This document shows positions 50,479 through 64,000 of a stretch of DNA of 64,000 nt, piece by piece. This stretch comes from Candidula unifasciata (Eukaryota; Mollusca; Gastropoda; Stylommatophora; Geomitridae). A program made the position numbers and the translations under genes. A model generated the notes under the pieces. That model was not told the origin of the DNA. It saw only the letters and a program-made list of their open reading frames with translations, and did no database searches. Within the stretch, counting starts at the first letter, position 1; the number at the start of each line of letters is the position of its first letter. Location: positions 487,243 to 551,242 of the forward strand of contig CAJHNH020008547.1 in NCBI GenBank assembly GCA_905116865.2, given 5' to 3'.

Positions 50479-51039
50479 TATTAATACATTTTTTGCTTAC
50501 AGATTGCTAAGGACCATTATTCTCGGGGGTGATATGGCAATACACATTACCTAAATCTGATGAAGTTGACCCATTTAAATAAAATAAAACCTTTATCAGG
50601 TGCGGTTAGGTGTATTTAGATGCATTTCATGTTATCCCATTGTTTTGGTACCATAGAAGCGTGGGCAGTGAATGGTGTATTTTTTAGGCTAAAATATATT
50701 TCTGGTTTTGCGTTAGTCTACTCTTTAAAAAAAATTGCCAGAAAATTGGTTAATTAAAGTTGATGAAGAAGGAGTAATAGTAAGGATATTTGAAACGTGT
50801 GAGTTATGGGCTGGGTTATCTTCCACGGCACACCAGCAGACATGTGTTTTTCTGGCCATGAGCAAGGCTGACCATCTTACCCAGCCATCTATATCAACTG
50901 GATTGAAATGGATCCCTAGTCGTCATGAAGAAAGTATGGTCACTTACTGACATGATGATTAAAATTAACGTTGCTTGTATACTATACAACAGACATGAAT
51001 GTGTATGTCTATCAAAGTACACAATACTGGTGCTATTTT

Positions 51040-51115
51040 CAGATAAATTTCTAGTGTAGTTCGTATCACGTCTGCCTTACAATCGAAAGATCCTGCGTTC
51101 AACCAAGTGACTTTT
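51040..51115 (+). mobile_element. tRNA-Val-like SINE head or tRNA pseudogene
   Basis: TAGTGTAGTTCGTATCACGT and CTGCCTTACAATCGAAAGAT follow the D-arm to anticodon order of animal tRNA-Val (TAGTGTAGTGGTTATCACGT). The anticodon-loop bases are changed and the B box is GCGTTCAACCA. No 3' acceptor stem; not a working tRNA. Confidence 0.6.
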
Positions 51116-51490
51116 TTTTTTAAAAGTGTAAATTTAAAATTTCAGCTCTTAGCAGTTTCGGCAACACATCACCAAAGTATAAATTATTTATAGAAAAAAA
51201 GTAATACCATGGAGAATACAATTAATTATGAGTAAAGCGGTACATTTATGGATCAGATTGGGGAGGGAAGGGGAAAATGGCCATCAGTGAGAATTGTAAT
51301 TCATGAGTCACGGCCTGGGGTGAAGTGCTCGGATTCTTCTAAACCAGTTCTTCCCTAGGAGAATAAACATATTTAAGAGTGAACACTATTGTTGTAGTAT
51401 TTGTTTTGAGAGAACAGTAAATGTTTATTTTTACTCAATGTTCATGTGCTGTAGTGCTGTGTACTGATGTAGAAATAATTCTGTACACAG

Positions 51491-51601
51491 AGAAGCTAAT
51501 CAACAGAAGATGATCAGTGGAGGCTCAGCTCAGCTGGTTCCTGTAGGGGGCAGAACAATGTCCATCCTGGCCCATCAGCACCAGATCAGAATGGAAAGAA
51601 C
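51491..51601 (+). CDS. NALCN: NALCN exon 8: II-III linker
   Basis: A 111-base exon completing the Arg split from exon 7, then EANQQKMISGGSAQLVPVGG and RTMSILAHQHQIRMER. The SILxxQHxIRxER pattern is shared with vertebrate NALCN linkers. It ends with two bases of a Thr codon. Acceptor CTGTACACAG, donor GAAC|GTAGGC, a weaker donor than its neighbours. Confidence 0.92.
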
Positions 51602-53563
51602 GTAGGCATTTGTGTCTTTTCTTTTTTTCACCTCATTCTTCTTTCAATACAAATTCATTTTATACCTGTAAGCTATGAAAGTATAGAGTTAGCGTACTTA
51701 ATTGACAATTAGTGGCTTGGGATCAATGGTGGTATAATATGACTATGTGCATATTAACTCTTTCAGCCCATGAATTTTGACAGACTTGTCTCGCATGAAT
51801 TTCCCTTTACAAAAATAGCAGAAGGGGTGGTGAAAAAACAAACATGCAATAGAGAATGTAATATGGGCAAATTTTAGTTTTTTTAATATTTGTCATCTCC
51901 CCAGTTATGGATTAATGACAAAAATAGGAGTTCCACTGTTCTTGCTTACTAATCTTCAGCAGCAAAAGGTCTTTTCCAAATGATAGAGCAGTGAGGTCAG
52001 CCCAGCTCACGTAGATACTGGATATTTTTTCAATTGTTTATAAAATTTATGAAAAGAAAACATCAAAGAAGGGAACTGGCCACTAATCCTCATAAAGGCA
52101 TGGCCTAATATTAAATTGTCTAATGCATATCATAACATACCTTAGCAGGAGTACCCAATATATCCAGTATTCGACAATGTGAGTCTGAACAATCAACAGT
52201 CATTTAGAAAGTTGAATTGCCGCCAGTAAGATGTGTGTTTACAGAAAATAAGGTCGTATTCGATGGAAAGCGAAGTACAACCAAATAGAAAGGTTTGGGA
52301 GAGACTGGGAGTGAAAAGAGGATTATTGGAAGTGAGGCCAAATAAAGAAATTTAATTTTTTATTGCCAATTTAAAAAGCCTAACTAAAAATAGAAGAAAT
52401 AGATAGGTTAGCTAGAGATAGAAAATGATTCAGTTGGAGGCATAAGATCAAGTGTTGGATGTGCAGCAGAGAGAGTGTAATCAGGGCAAGAGACAGACAA
52501 TGTTAGAGGTCAGTTGCAGAAAACCTTCGTCATGGAGATGGCACAGAATTGATTGACTGAGCTTGAGTATAATATGTTGAACAGTCTCTGAACTCTCAGC
52601 TGTTCAGTCTTATTGACTCACCACCAGGCAACTTGTTTGAGTTTTATTTGTTGATTATATAATGAAGAGATACTCATGGGTAACACTACACTGTGTAAGC
52701 AAAAAGGGCCTGTTTAAACCTTTCATGGTAAGACTTAGACTAAAACAGTTGACCATCTGTGTTGTGTTATTTCAATGGAAAGGTTATTTTTTGTGCTTTA
52801 TTATCCTCTTCTTATATTGTCCTTTTATTTTTCTTGTAGTGCACATAGTGTGGCATTGTCATTACTTTCCACAGCCTTTTTTTCTCATCTGCTGCCAATA
52901 ATTTCTGATACTGGTATTCCTAAATGGACCTGTAACACTCGTCCTTGTTCCAGTTCAAAGATGTATACATACTACAGATGTGTTGGTATTCCAAGCCTTT
53001 GCCATGAAGAGGTCATTCCAGTGTTGATTAACATGGCAAGACTTTGTCCCCAGTGAATGTGAACTCAGAAGAACAGGAATACCAACAATGTACTTTCTAC
53101 TGAAGCAGAGATACCTGCATTGGTTGGGATATATCTCCCATATGGATGATGGTCACATTCCAAAGGATCTTCTGTAGGTGACCTGGAAGTAGAGAACACG
53201 ATTTGCAGGAAGGTGAAAGCTACACTCTAAACAAATATTGCCAGTGTGACATGAAAGATACCAACATTGACTCAGAAACTTGAGAGGGATCAGCTACAAA
53301 CCAGCTCCTATGGAGGCATAGAGTAAAAAACTGACTGTCTCACTTGTCAAGAGCCTAACATGGCAAGCTATAGAGAGGAGACATCTAAGAGAAGACCAGT
53401 ATCAGTATAAGAGAGTATAAATATTTTCATGTAAAATATGTGGCAGAGACTGCCAGTCCTGCATAGGACTTTACAGTCATGGCAGACGCTGTTGCCAAAA
53501 CTAGCACATGAAATATGGCTGCATGTGTTGTTCAGATGTTTATTGTTTCTGACATGTCGTCAG
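51602..53563 (+). other. intron 8
   Basis: 52440-52560 (+) is a LINE tail reading RDRQC.RSVAENLRHGDGTE and ending TGATTGACTGA; 53050-53330 (+) is another LINE tail. Nothing recognised in 51640-52240 or 52570-53040. Confidence 0.6.
53050..53330 (+). mobile_element. LINE RT C-terminus, decayed
   Basis: In frame RRTGIPTMYFLLKQRYLHWL, then GYISHMDDGHIPKDLL: the R(Q)L-WLGHV-RM-D-RIPK-LL tail. 61800-62040 holds a second copy of the same tail. Confidence 0.78.
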
Positions 53564-53734
53564 TCGCAGCACTAGAGGAGGGTCCAGACCCACAAGCCTC
53601 AAACTAAAGGCACATCCAAATGTCAAAGAAAACGGCGATGTCAATCCTCATACAAGTCTGATGGGTGCTCGCCGAACGGATGATTTTGATATCAAGGACA
53701 TACAACAGAAAAAACAACAAGCTGAACAGAAAAG
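53564..53734 (+). CDS. NALCN: NALCN exon 9: basic, Ser-rich part of the II-III linker
   Basis: A 171-base exon, phases as for exon 8. It encodes a basic, probably disordered stretch (RSTRGGSRPTSLKLKAHP...) and then DDFDIKDIQQKKQQAEQKR, which looks helical and matches the conserved linker segment ending in EKKEQAEMKR-like sequence. Acceptor ACATGTCGTCAG is pyrimidine-poor; donor AAAG|GTAAGT is strong. The weak acceptor would suit regulated inclusion, but skipping preserves frame, so both forms would be translatable. Confidence 0.9.
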
Positions 53735-56556
53735 GTAAGTTATGTTTTTTCCAACTCTTTCAGTTCCAAAGAACGCATGATGTGTTACTGATTATTCCAC
53801 ACCTGTAAAACATCACATCAAGTGTCTTCTTATAATTAAGTTTTGCCAGTTTATACAAAATAAATGTGGCAAGCACATGGTTATCTTTCATTAGTTTTTT
53901 ATTCCTACAACCCAGCAAGTGGTTAGAGTGTTCATAGCAGAATTTTATTAGAAAATAGTGCTTAGTGTACAAAATTGTATAGGATCAAAACAGCAAATCT
54001 TGTTTTATTTTTTTGACCTTAGTCTAACTTCATTGGTCTTCACTGTCTCTCTTCCCCTCTAGCTCTTTTGTTGTCATGGTGGGCTGCAGGTTTCTCATTC
54101 TCATTATTTGTCCCAGAAATGTGGATGATCTTTTTATGTTTAAAGTAATCAGCTTTCTTTGCCTTCTCTGTCCATCCTTTTAGAACATCACCTCTCTGCC
54201 GTTCCACAAATTTTCTCACTAATCTGCTGTCAATATGTTCTCAGTATTCTTCTATAAAACCATTAAGTTCTAGCATTTTTATTTCCCCCAGTATTTAATG
54301 CTGCCATCTAACCCTCAATCCTGTTGCCTAAAACATTTTAAAATGCTCACATAGCATATTGTTGTGTAAAGGGTAACCTTTATCGTTATTTAACATATTC
54401 AGTGGTACTATAAGACAGATCATGGAAGTAAAAGACACACAATTTAATAAGAAGCAGAAGATCAAATGCTTTTGTCATCTTGTTAAAACACAGCCATAGC
54501 AGCTAACAACATAGACACTACATTTAAAACACAGCCATAGCAGCTATCAACATAGACACTACATTTAAAACTCAGCCATAGCAGCTATCAACATAGACAT
54601 TACATCTAAAACACAGACATAACTACGACCAACATAGACACTACATCTAAAAAACAGCCATAACAGCGATCAACATATACACTACATCTAAAACACAGCC
54701 ATAACAGCTAACAGCATAGGAACTACATCTAAAACATAGCCATAACAGCTAACAGCATAGGCACTACATCTAAAACACAGCCATAACTGCGACCAACATA
54801 GACACTACATCTAAAAAACAGCCATAACAGCGATCAACATATACACTACATCTAAATCACAGCCATAACAGCTAACAGCATAGGAACTACATCTAAAACA
54901 TAGCCATAACAGCTAACAGCATAGGCACTACATCTAAAACACAGCCATAACAGCTAACAGCATAGGCACTACATCTAAAACACAGCCATAACAGCTAACA
55001 GCATAGGCACTACATCTAAAACACAGCCATAACAGCTAACAACATAGACACTGCATCTAAAACACAGCCATAACAGCTAACAACATAGGCACTGCATCTA
55101 AAACACAGCCATAACAGCTAACAACATAGGCACTGCATCTAAAACACAGCCATAACAGCTAACAACATAGGCACTACATCTAAAACACAGCCATAACAGC
55201 TAACAGCATAGGCACTACATCTAAAACACAGCCATAACAGCTAACAACATAGGCACTACATCTAAAACACAGCCATAACAGCTAACAACATAGGCACTGC
55301 ATCTAAAACACAGCCATAACAGCTAACAGCATAGGAACTACATCTAAAACACAGCCATAACAGCTAACAACATAGACACTACATCTAAAACACAGCCATA
55401 ACAGCTAACAACATAGGCACTGCATCTAAAACACAGCCATAACAGCTAACAGCATAGGAACTACATCTAAAACACAGCCATAGCAGCTATCAACATAGGC
55501 ATTACATCTAAAACTCAGCCATAGCAGCTATCAACATAGACATTACATCTAAAACACAGACATAACTACGACCAACATAGACACTACATCTAAAAAAACA
55601 GCCATAACAGCGATCAACATATACACTACATCTAAAACACAGCCATAACAGCTAACAACATAGGCACTGCATCTAAAACACAGCCATAACAGCTAACAAC
55701 ATAGGCACTGCATCTAAAAAACAGCTATAACAGCTAACAACATAGGCACTACATCTAAAAAACAGCTATAACAGCTAACAACATAGGCACTACATCTGAA
55801 ACACAGCCAAAACAGCTAACAACATAGACACTACATTTAAAACACAGCCATAACAGTGATTAACATAGACACTACATCTAAAACACAGCCATAACAGTGA
55901 TCAACATATATTCTACATCTAAAACACAGCCATAACAGCTAACAACATAGACACTACATCTAAAACACAGCCATAACAGCTAACAACATAGACACTACAT
56001 CTAAAACACAGCCATAACAGCTAACAACATAGACACTACATCTAAAACACAGCCATAACAGCCAACAACATAGACACTGCATCTAAAAAACAGCCATAAC
56101 AGCGATCAACATAGGCACTACATCTAAAACACAGCCATGACAGCTAACAGCATAGGCACTACATCTAAAACACAGCTATAACAGCGATCAACATAGGCAC
56201 CCAAGGAGGATGGATTGATAAATTAATGAAATTATATTTCCACATAGGAAACAGAATTTACCTCCCCACAATGCGTAACTGCAAAAGTGTAGGTTGAAGA
56301 TAATCAACATACACAAGCGACTTTACTTCCCAAAATATTTCCTGGTACCCATGCTAGACTTGGTCAAATAGGGAACCAAGATCATTAATTTAAAAAAAAA
56401 AAATACCAGACGCAGAATAAAACCAAAAATCTTTGGGTAAGTAGGTAAACATCTAGCCACTAGAATACCACTACTCTTAAATGTTACTGTATGATATCTA
56501 TTGTTAACAAAGCTCAGATTTTATTGTTTAGATGTTGGATGTATTCTATTTAACAG
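53735..56556 (+). other. intron 9
   Basis: 53990-54260 is a reversed LINE tail (RRLVRKFVERQRGDVLK-like reading, weak). 54483-56206 is a minisatellite. 56210-56550 has nothing recognised except a short A run. Confidence 0.6.
54483..56206. repeat. 41-bp minisatellite, about 42 copies
   Basis: Unit AAAACACAGCCATAACAGCT / AACAACATAGGCACTACATC / T. A second unit type (ACGACCAACATAGACACTAC and GCGATCAACATATACACTAC) appears as a block at 54610-54690, 54780-54850 and 55560-55630, a higher-order duplication. Confidence 0.95.
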
Positions 56557-56736
56557 AAACCAACAGGAAGTGGACCTGAGGGAGAACCACCCGTTTTTTG
56601 ACACCCCACTGTTCCTGGTTGGGAGAGAGTCCAAGTTACGCAAGATCTGTGAGATGATTGTCAATGCCAAGTACAATTATGTTTTGAGGGACCCAGATAC
56701 AGGCAAGAAGATCAAATCCAAATACAAGCAGTTGCA
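56557..56736 (+). CDS. NALCN: NALCN exon 10: linker entering domain III
   Basis: A 180-base exon. NQQEVDLRENHPFFDTPLFL, then VGRESKLRKICEMIVNAKYN and DPDTGKKIKSKYKQL: the amphipathic region just before domain III S1, strongly conserved as LRENHPYFDKPLF in family members. It ends with CA, completed to His by exon 11. Acceptor TTCTATTTAACAG, donor TTGCA|GTAAGT. Confidence 0.95.
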
Positions 56737-61073
<4,337 letters not shown>

Positions 61074-61122
61074 TAATGTACTTTCATACTCAAGTACTCA
61101 AGCAGTCACTTATATCCTGTGC

Positions 61123-61315
61123 CTATCTTCGTGTCGGTCGGCCCCTGCCACCTCCTTCCTGGTACCATGCCTTCTGCCTAATTCTTTCCAATCCGTCGTG
61201 GCGCTTGATATTACCAAAATATTTCAGCTTTCGAGAAAGGATGCTGTTTATTAGCCAATTTTCCTTGATGTTCAGATCTTTCAAGATGTCTTTCAAAATG
61301 AATGCTCTCAAAATT
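61123..61315 (-). mobile_element. LINE RT C-terminus fragment
   Basis: Minus strand frame: NSILSRKLKYFGNIKRHDGL, then ERIRQKAWYQEGGGRGRPTR: RKLKFFGHxxRHDGLE...GRGRPRR tail of a LINE protein. Open for 62 codons. Confidence 0.78.
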
Positions 61316-61799
61316 CTAATTTTTTTTTATCTTCTTGCTAGTGCTTAACCATAGACTTTTAAGACTGTTCAATCCCCATTGAGACATCAATTATTGGGAA
61401 ACACTCAAGGCCATTGAAAACTGAAAAAAATGATAAGTCAATATAGAATGTAAAAAAAGATGGGTGGGGGAGGGGAGGGGGGGGGGGTGGTGTAAGGATA
61501 GAGTTGTCAGTCATAGAAGCAGGAGAAAAAAGTTTTATCAGTGTGTGGTTTATGTCCATAATTTTTGTTTTGTTTAATTAATTTTGTATATTTCCACAGT
61601 TTTTGGATATTGTTTCATGTGTAGATTTCCTCCATAATTATTGTATTTTGTTTCATGTGTGGGCTTCTGTCATAATTTTTGTGTTTTTATTTTATTGACA
61701 TGGTCTACTTCTATATGTATTGTATCTTAGGTTATTAATGTTGTCTGATTACACAGTTATTTTTTTTTTTTTTTTGCATTCTTGGTATATCATGGTGAG

Positions 61800-62040
61800 A
61801 TGTTGTCCCTTTACAAATGTGCACTCAAAATAGCAAGAATGCCAACAGTGTTCTTTCTACAGAAGCAAAGAGACCTGTGTTGGTCGCTACATGTCTCTCA
61901 CATGGAGGATGGTGGCATTCCCAAGGTTCTCCTGTATGGTGAATTGATAAAAGTGATAAAATCTACTGAAAGGACATATGTAAATGTGACTTGAAAGTTA
62001 TCACGATTGACACCGACACAGGAGATTTCAGCTGCAGAGA
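61800..62040 (+). mobile_element. LINE RT C-terminus fragment
   Basis: LKIARMPTVFFLQKQRDLCW, then SLHVSHMEDGGIPKVLLYGE: same tail family as 53050-53330 (HMEDG-IPK-LLYGEL). Confidence 0.78.
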
Positions 62041-62301
62041 CTCTTTTGGAGGCAGACACTGATAGTCAGACTGTTATAGTTTAGAAGAAGCCAAAAGCAG
62101 CAAGCATATTTCAATCATTGTTGTGGTTTGGTTCAGTAATGTGGCTTTTTATTTATTTCTATTGGTGTTGTGTTTAAATCTGTTGAATGGTTTGTTTCTA
62201 AAATTATGTTTTGTTTTTGAAATTGGGAAACTATTATTCTATTGTTTGCATCAACCTACCTACTACATGAGTTCTAACGACAATGTTGCAAATGTTTGTA
62301 G

Positions 62302-62689
<388 letters not shown>

Positions 62690-62794
62690 GTATCGGTGTT
62701 GCTGATAGTTTTGATGTTTGTGTTTGCTATTTGTGGTGTGCATCTGTTGGGAGGCAAACTGGCCAGATGTAATGACCATAGCATTACAGAAAAG
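62690..62794 (+). CDS. NALCN: NALCN exon 14: domain III S5 and turret start
   Basis: Encodes 35 residues, phase 0-0. VSVLLIVLMFVFAICGVHLL is S5 and GGKLARCNDHSITEK the start of the extracellular turret with the conserved Cys (KCND-type motif). Acceptor CTCCTTGCAG, donor AAG|GTAATG. The domain III pore exon, which would decide the third filter residue, is beyond the window. Confidence 0.95.
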
Positions 62795-62999
62795 GTAATG
62801 AAAGTTAATCTATTCATTTTACATTTCATATATCTATCTAAATATAAGTTTTTAAATAACTAGATTTTTAAGTATGGTTGGAATGACTTAAACATCATTT
62901 TAGTGGTTAAATAATTTGTACATCTGTAGTCAAACTTTGGGACAGGTTTCATCATTCCTCCTATAATTTTGTTATGAAGAAGTTATGTTGATTATTCAT

Positions 63000-63370
63000 C
63001 TTCTTTTAGTCCATGCTGTGTGACTTTGGTAGTTAAATCTGTCCACAGTCATCTGTCTCATGTGTTTGTAGTCAGTTCTAACACATTTGGTCTTCCAGGC
63101 CATGATGTCAGACTTTCCAGCATCTTCTCTCTTGGTCTCCCTCTGCCTCATTTCACCTCCAGCTATCCCACTATCACAATGTACTTCAGTTTTCTCCTTC
63201 TCATCACATGACCAATGAGCTTAGATTGTCTGCTTCTGGTGTGGGTAATCAGTTCTCTTTGTAAGTCACTTTCTTTCAAGATGTCACCAGTACTCTGTCC
63301 ATTTTGCTCTTATTGTTCGTCTATAAAACCACATCTCCATTGCCTCCACACAGTTTCTCACCACCAATCG
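63000..63370 (-). mobile_element. LINE RT C-terminus, reference copy of the reversed tail family
   Basis: Reversed tail family also at 260-584, 22980-23890, 38190-38345 and 48415-48745: GTCTTCCAGGCCATGATGTC, TTTTCTCCTTCTCATCACAT (FFGHVMRR region), GTGGGTAATCAGTTCTCTTT and TCTATAAAACCACATCTCCA. Decayed, no catalytic motif. Confidence 0.75.
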
Positions 63371-63439
63371 GCAAAATTTCCATGACTCACTTCTGTTTAT
63401 CAGGGTAGGATTCTTCATAACCACCATAATTAGAAGTAA

Positions 63440-63715
63440 GCAAAGGTCCCTTTTCCATGCATTTAGGTGAATAGGGCATATAGGGTTAGACCTATATATT
63501 TATAGACCAATCGACACAAGATGGGTGGTGTGGTCAGCCTCATGCCAACCGCCTTTTCTTCCCAGGACTGCACCCGGTACCCACTTAAGGCTGGGTCTAC
63601 CTGGGAGTTAAGGTGATTTTTAAATTTAAAAAATCCAGCTCCACCAGGGAGCAAACACATGACGTTCCGATCTGCATGCGAGCATCTAGCCGCTACGCTA
63701 CTGTGACTCCCCATA
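63440..63715 (-). mobile_element. tRNA-derived SINE, near full length
   Basis: Minus strand: GTAGCGGCTAGATGCTCGCA head, TGTTTGCTCCCTGGTGGAG B-box region, CAGGTAGACCCAGCCTTAAG with GGGTACCGGG middle, GAGGCTGACCACACCACCCA, TGTCGATTGGTCTATAAATA and ATTCACCTAAATGCATGG end. Same architecture as 44705-44970. Confidence 0.75.
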
Positions 63716-64000
63716 AACCACCAATGTCCACGAGTTCTAGAGACCTGTTGTGAAGTTTAGCCCACTGCCCTTAGCAAGTCAATCACAAAAGAACACTATT
63801 TAAGGATTTGCAGAATTTAAATGAGCTAGGCTGAAAGGCGCTAATATCCCAGCCTAGCTGTAAACCACAACACAATGCCCAAATTTGAATGCAGAAGAAA
63901 AAGAAGAAGAGGTGGAGGATGAGGAAGAAGAAGTAAAGGACGCTTTTCCACACTTTTAGGTATATTGAGTATACAGTGCTGGACCTGTATTTATAGACAA

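Larger units (their letters stand above)
49044..51490 (+). other. intron 7
   Basis: Two arrays plus a tRNA-Val-like SINE head at 51040-51115. Nothing recognised in 50480-51040; 51340-51440 has another weak unit resembling the 53-bp array. Confidence 0.6.
62795..64000 (+). other. intron downstream of exon 14
   Basis: 63000-63370 LINE tail (minus), 63440-63715 SINE (minus), 63851 copy of CAGCCTAGCTGTAAACCACA followed by an AAG-rich tail, and a SINE 3' end at 63960-64000 cut by the window edge. 62800-62990 holds nothing recognised. Confidence 0.6.

Overview
The window is eukaryotic and almost entirely the inside of one very large gene on the + strand: the four-domain sodium-leak channel NALCN. 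Fourteen exon positions lie between 5508 and 62794, one of them present as two alternative copies. Together they encode about 630 residues, running from segment S2 of domain II, through the II-III linker, to S5 and the start of the extracellular turret of domain III. All introns are GT-AG, the exon phases chain without conflict, and the translation is collinear with the NALCN family. Exons for the N-terminal part (domain I and S1 of domain II) and the C-terminal part (domain III pore onward) lie outside the window.

The best result is a pair of alternative pore exons in domain II. Exon 4a (15100-15240) carries Glu at the selectivity-filter position (motif SEGW). Exon 4b (20365-20502) carries Lys (motif QKGW). 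Both are phase 0-0 and fit between the same neighbours. This matches the alternative 'exon 15' known from invertebrate NALCN, including the snail Lymnaea, where it switches the channel between calcium-channel-like EEEE and sodium-channel-like EKEE pores. With the protein similarity, it points to a mollusc, most likely a gastropod; I cannot name the species.

The other 97% of the window is intronic. By my hand estimate about a quarter is tandem minisatellites, in more than twenty unrelated arrays with units of roughly 18-180 bp. The rest is largely decayed mobile DNA: 5'-truncated non-LTR retrotransposon ends (reverse transcriptase C-termini, RNase H tails, one endonuclease plus RT copy), tRNA-derived SINEs in both orientations, an inverted repeat pair, and a 178-bp hAT-type element at 735-912 that closely resembles the horizontally transferred SPIN family. 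An island at about 39.6-43.1 kb has a CpG-richer open frame, five 180-bp repeats and a 186-codon open frame, and is not assigned to any element I know.

Layout: 1-5.5 kb, upstream intron (SPIN-like element, two minisatellites, an RT copy); 5.5-8.6 kb, domain II S2-S5 exons; 8.6-20.5 kb, the two alternative pore exons in repeat-rich introns; 20.5-37.4 kb, one 16.9-kb intron full of arrays and retroelements; 37.4-56.7 kb, S6 exon and II-III linker exons; 59.2-62.8 kb, domain III S1-S5 exons. I see no complete RNA gene, CRISPR array or bacterial-type operon.
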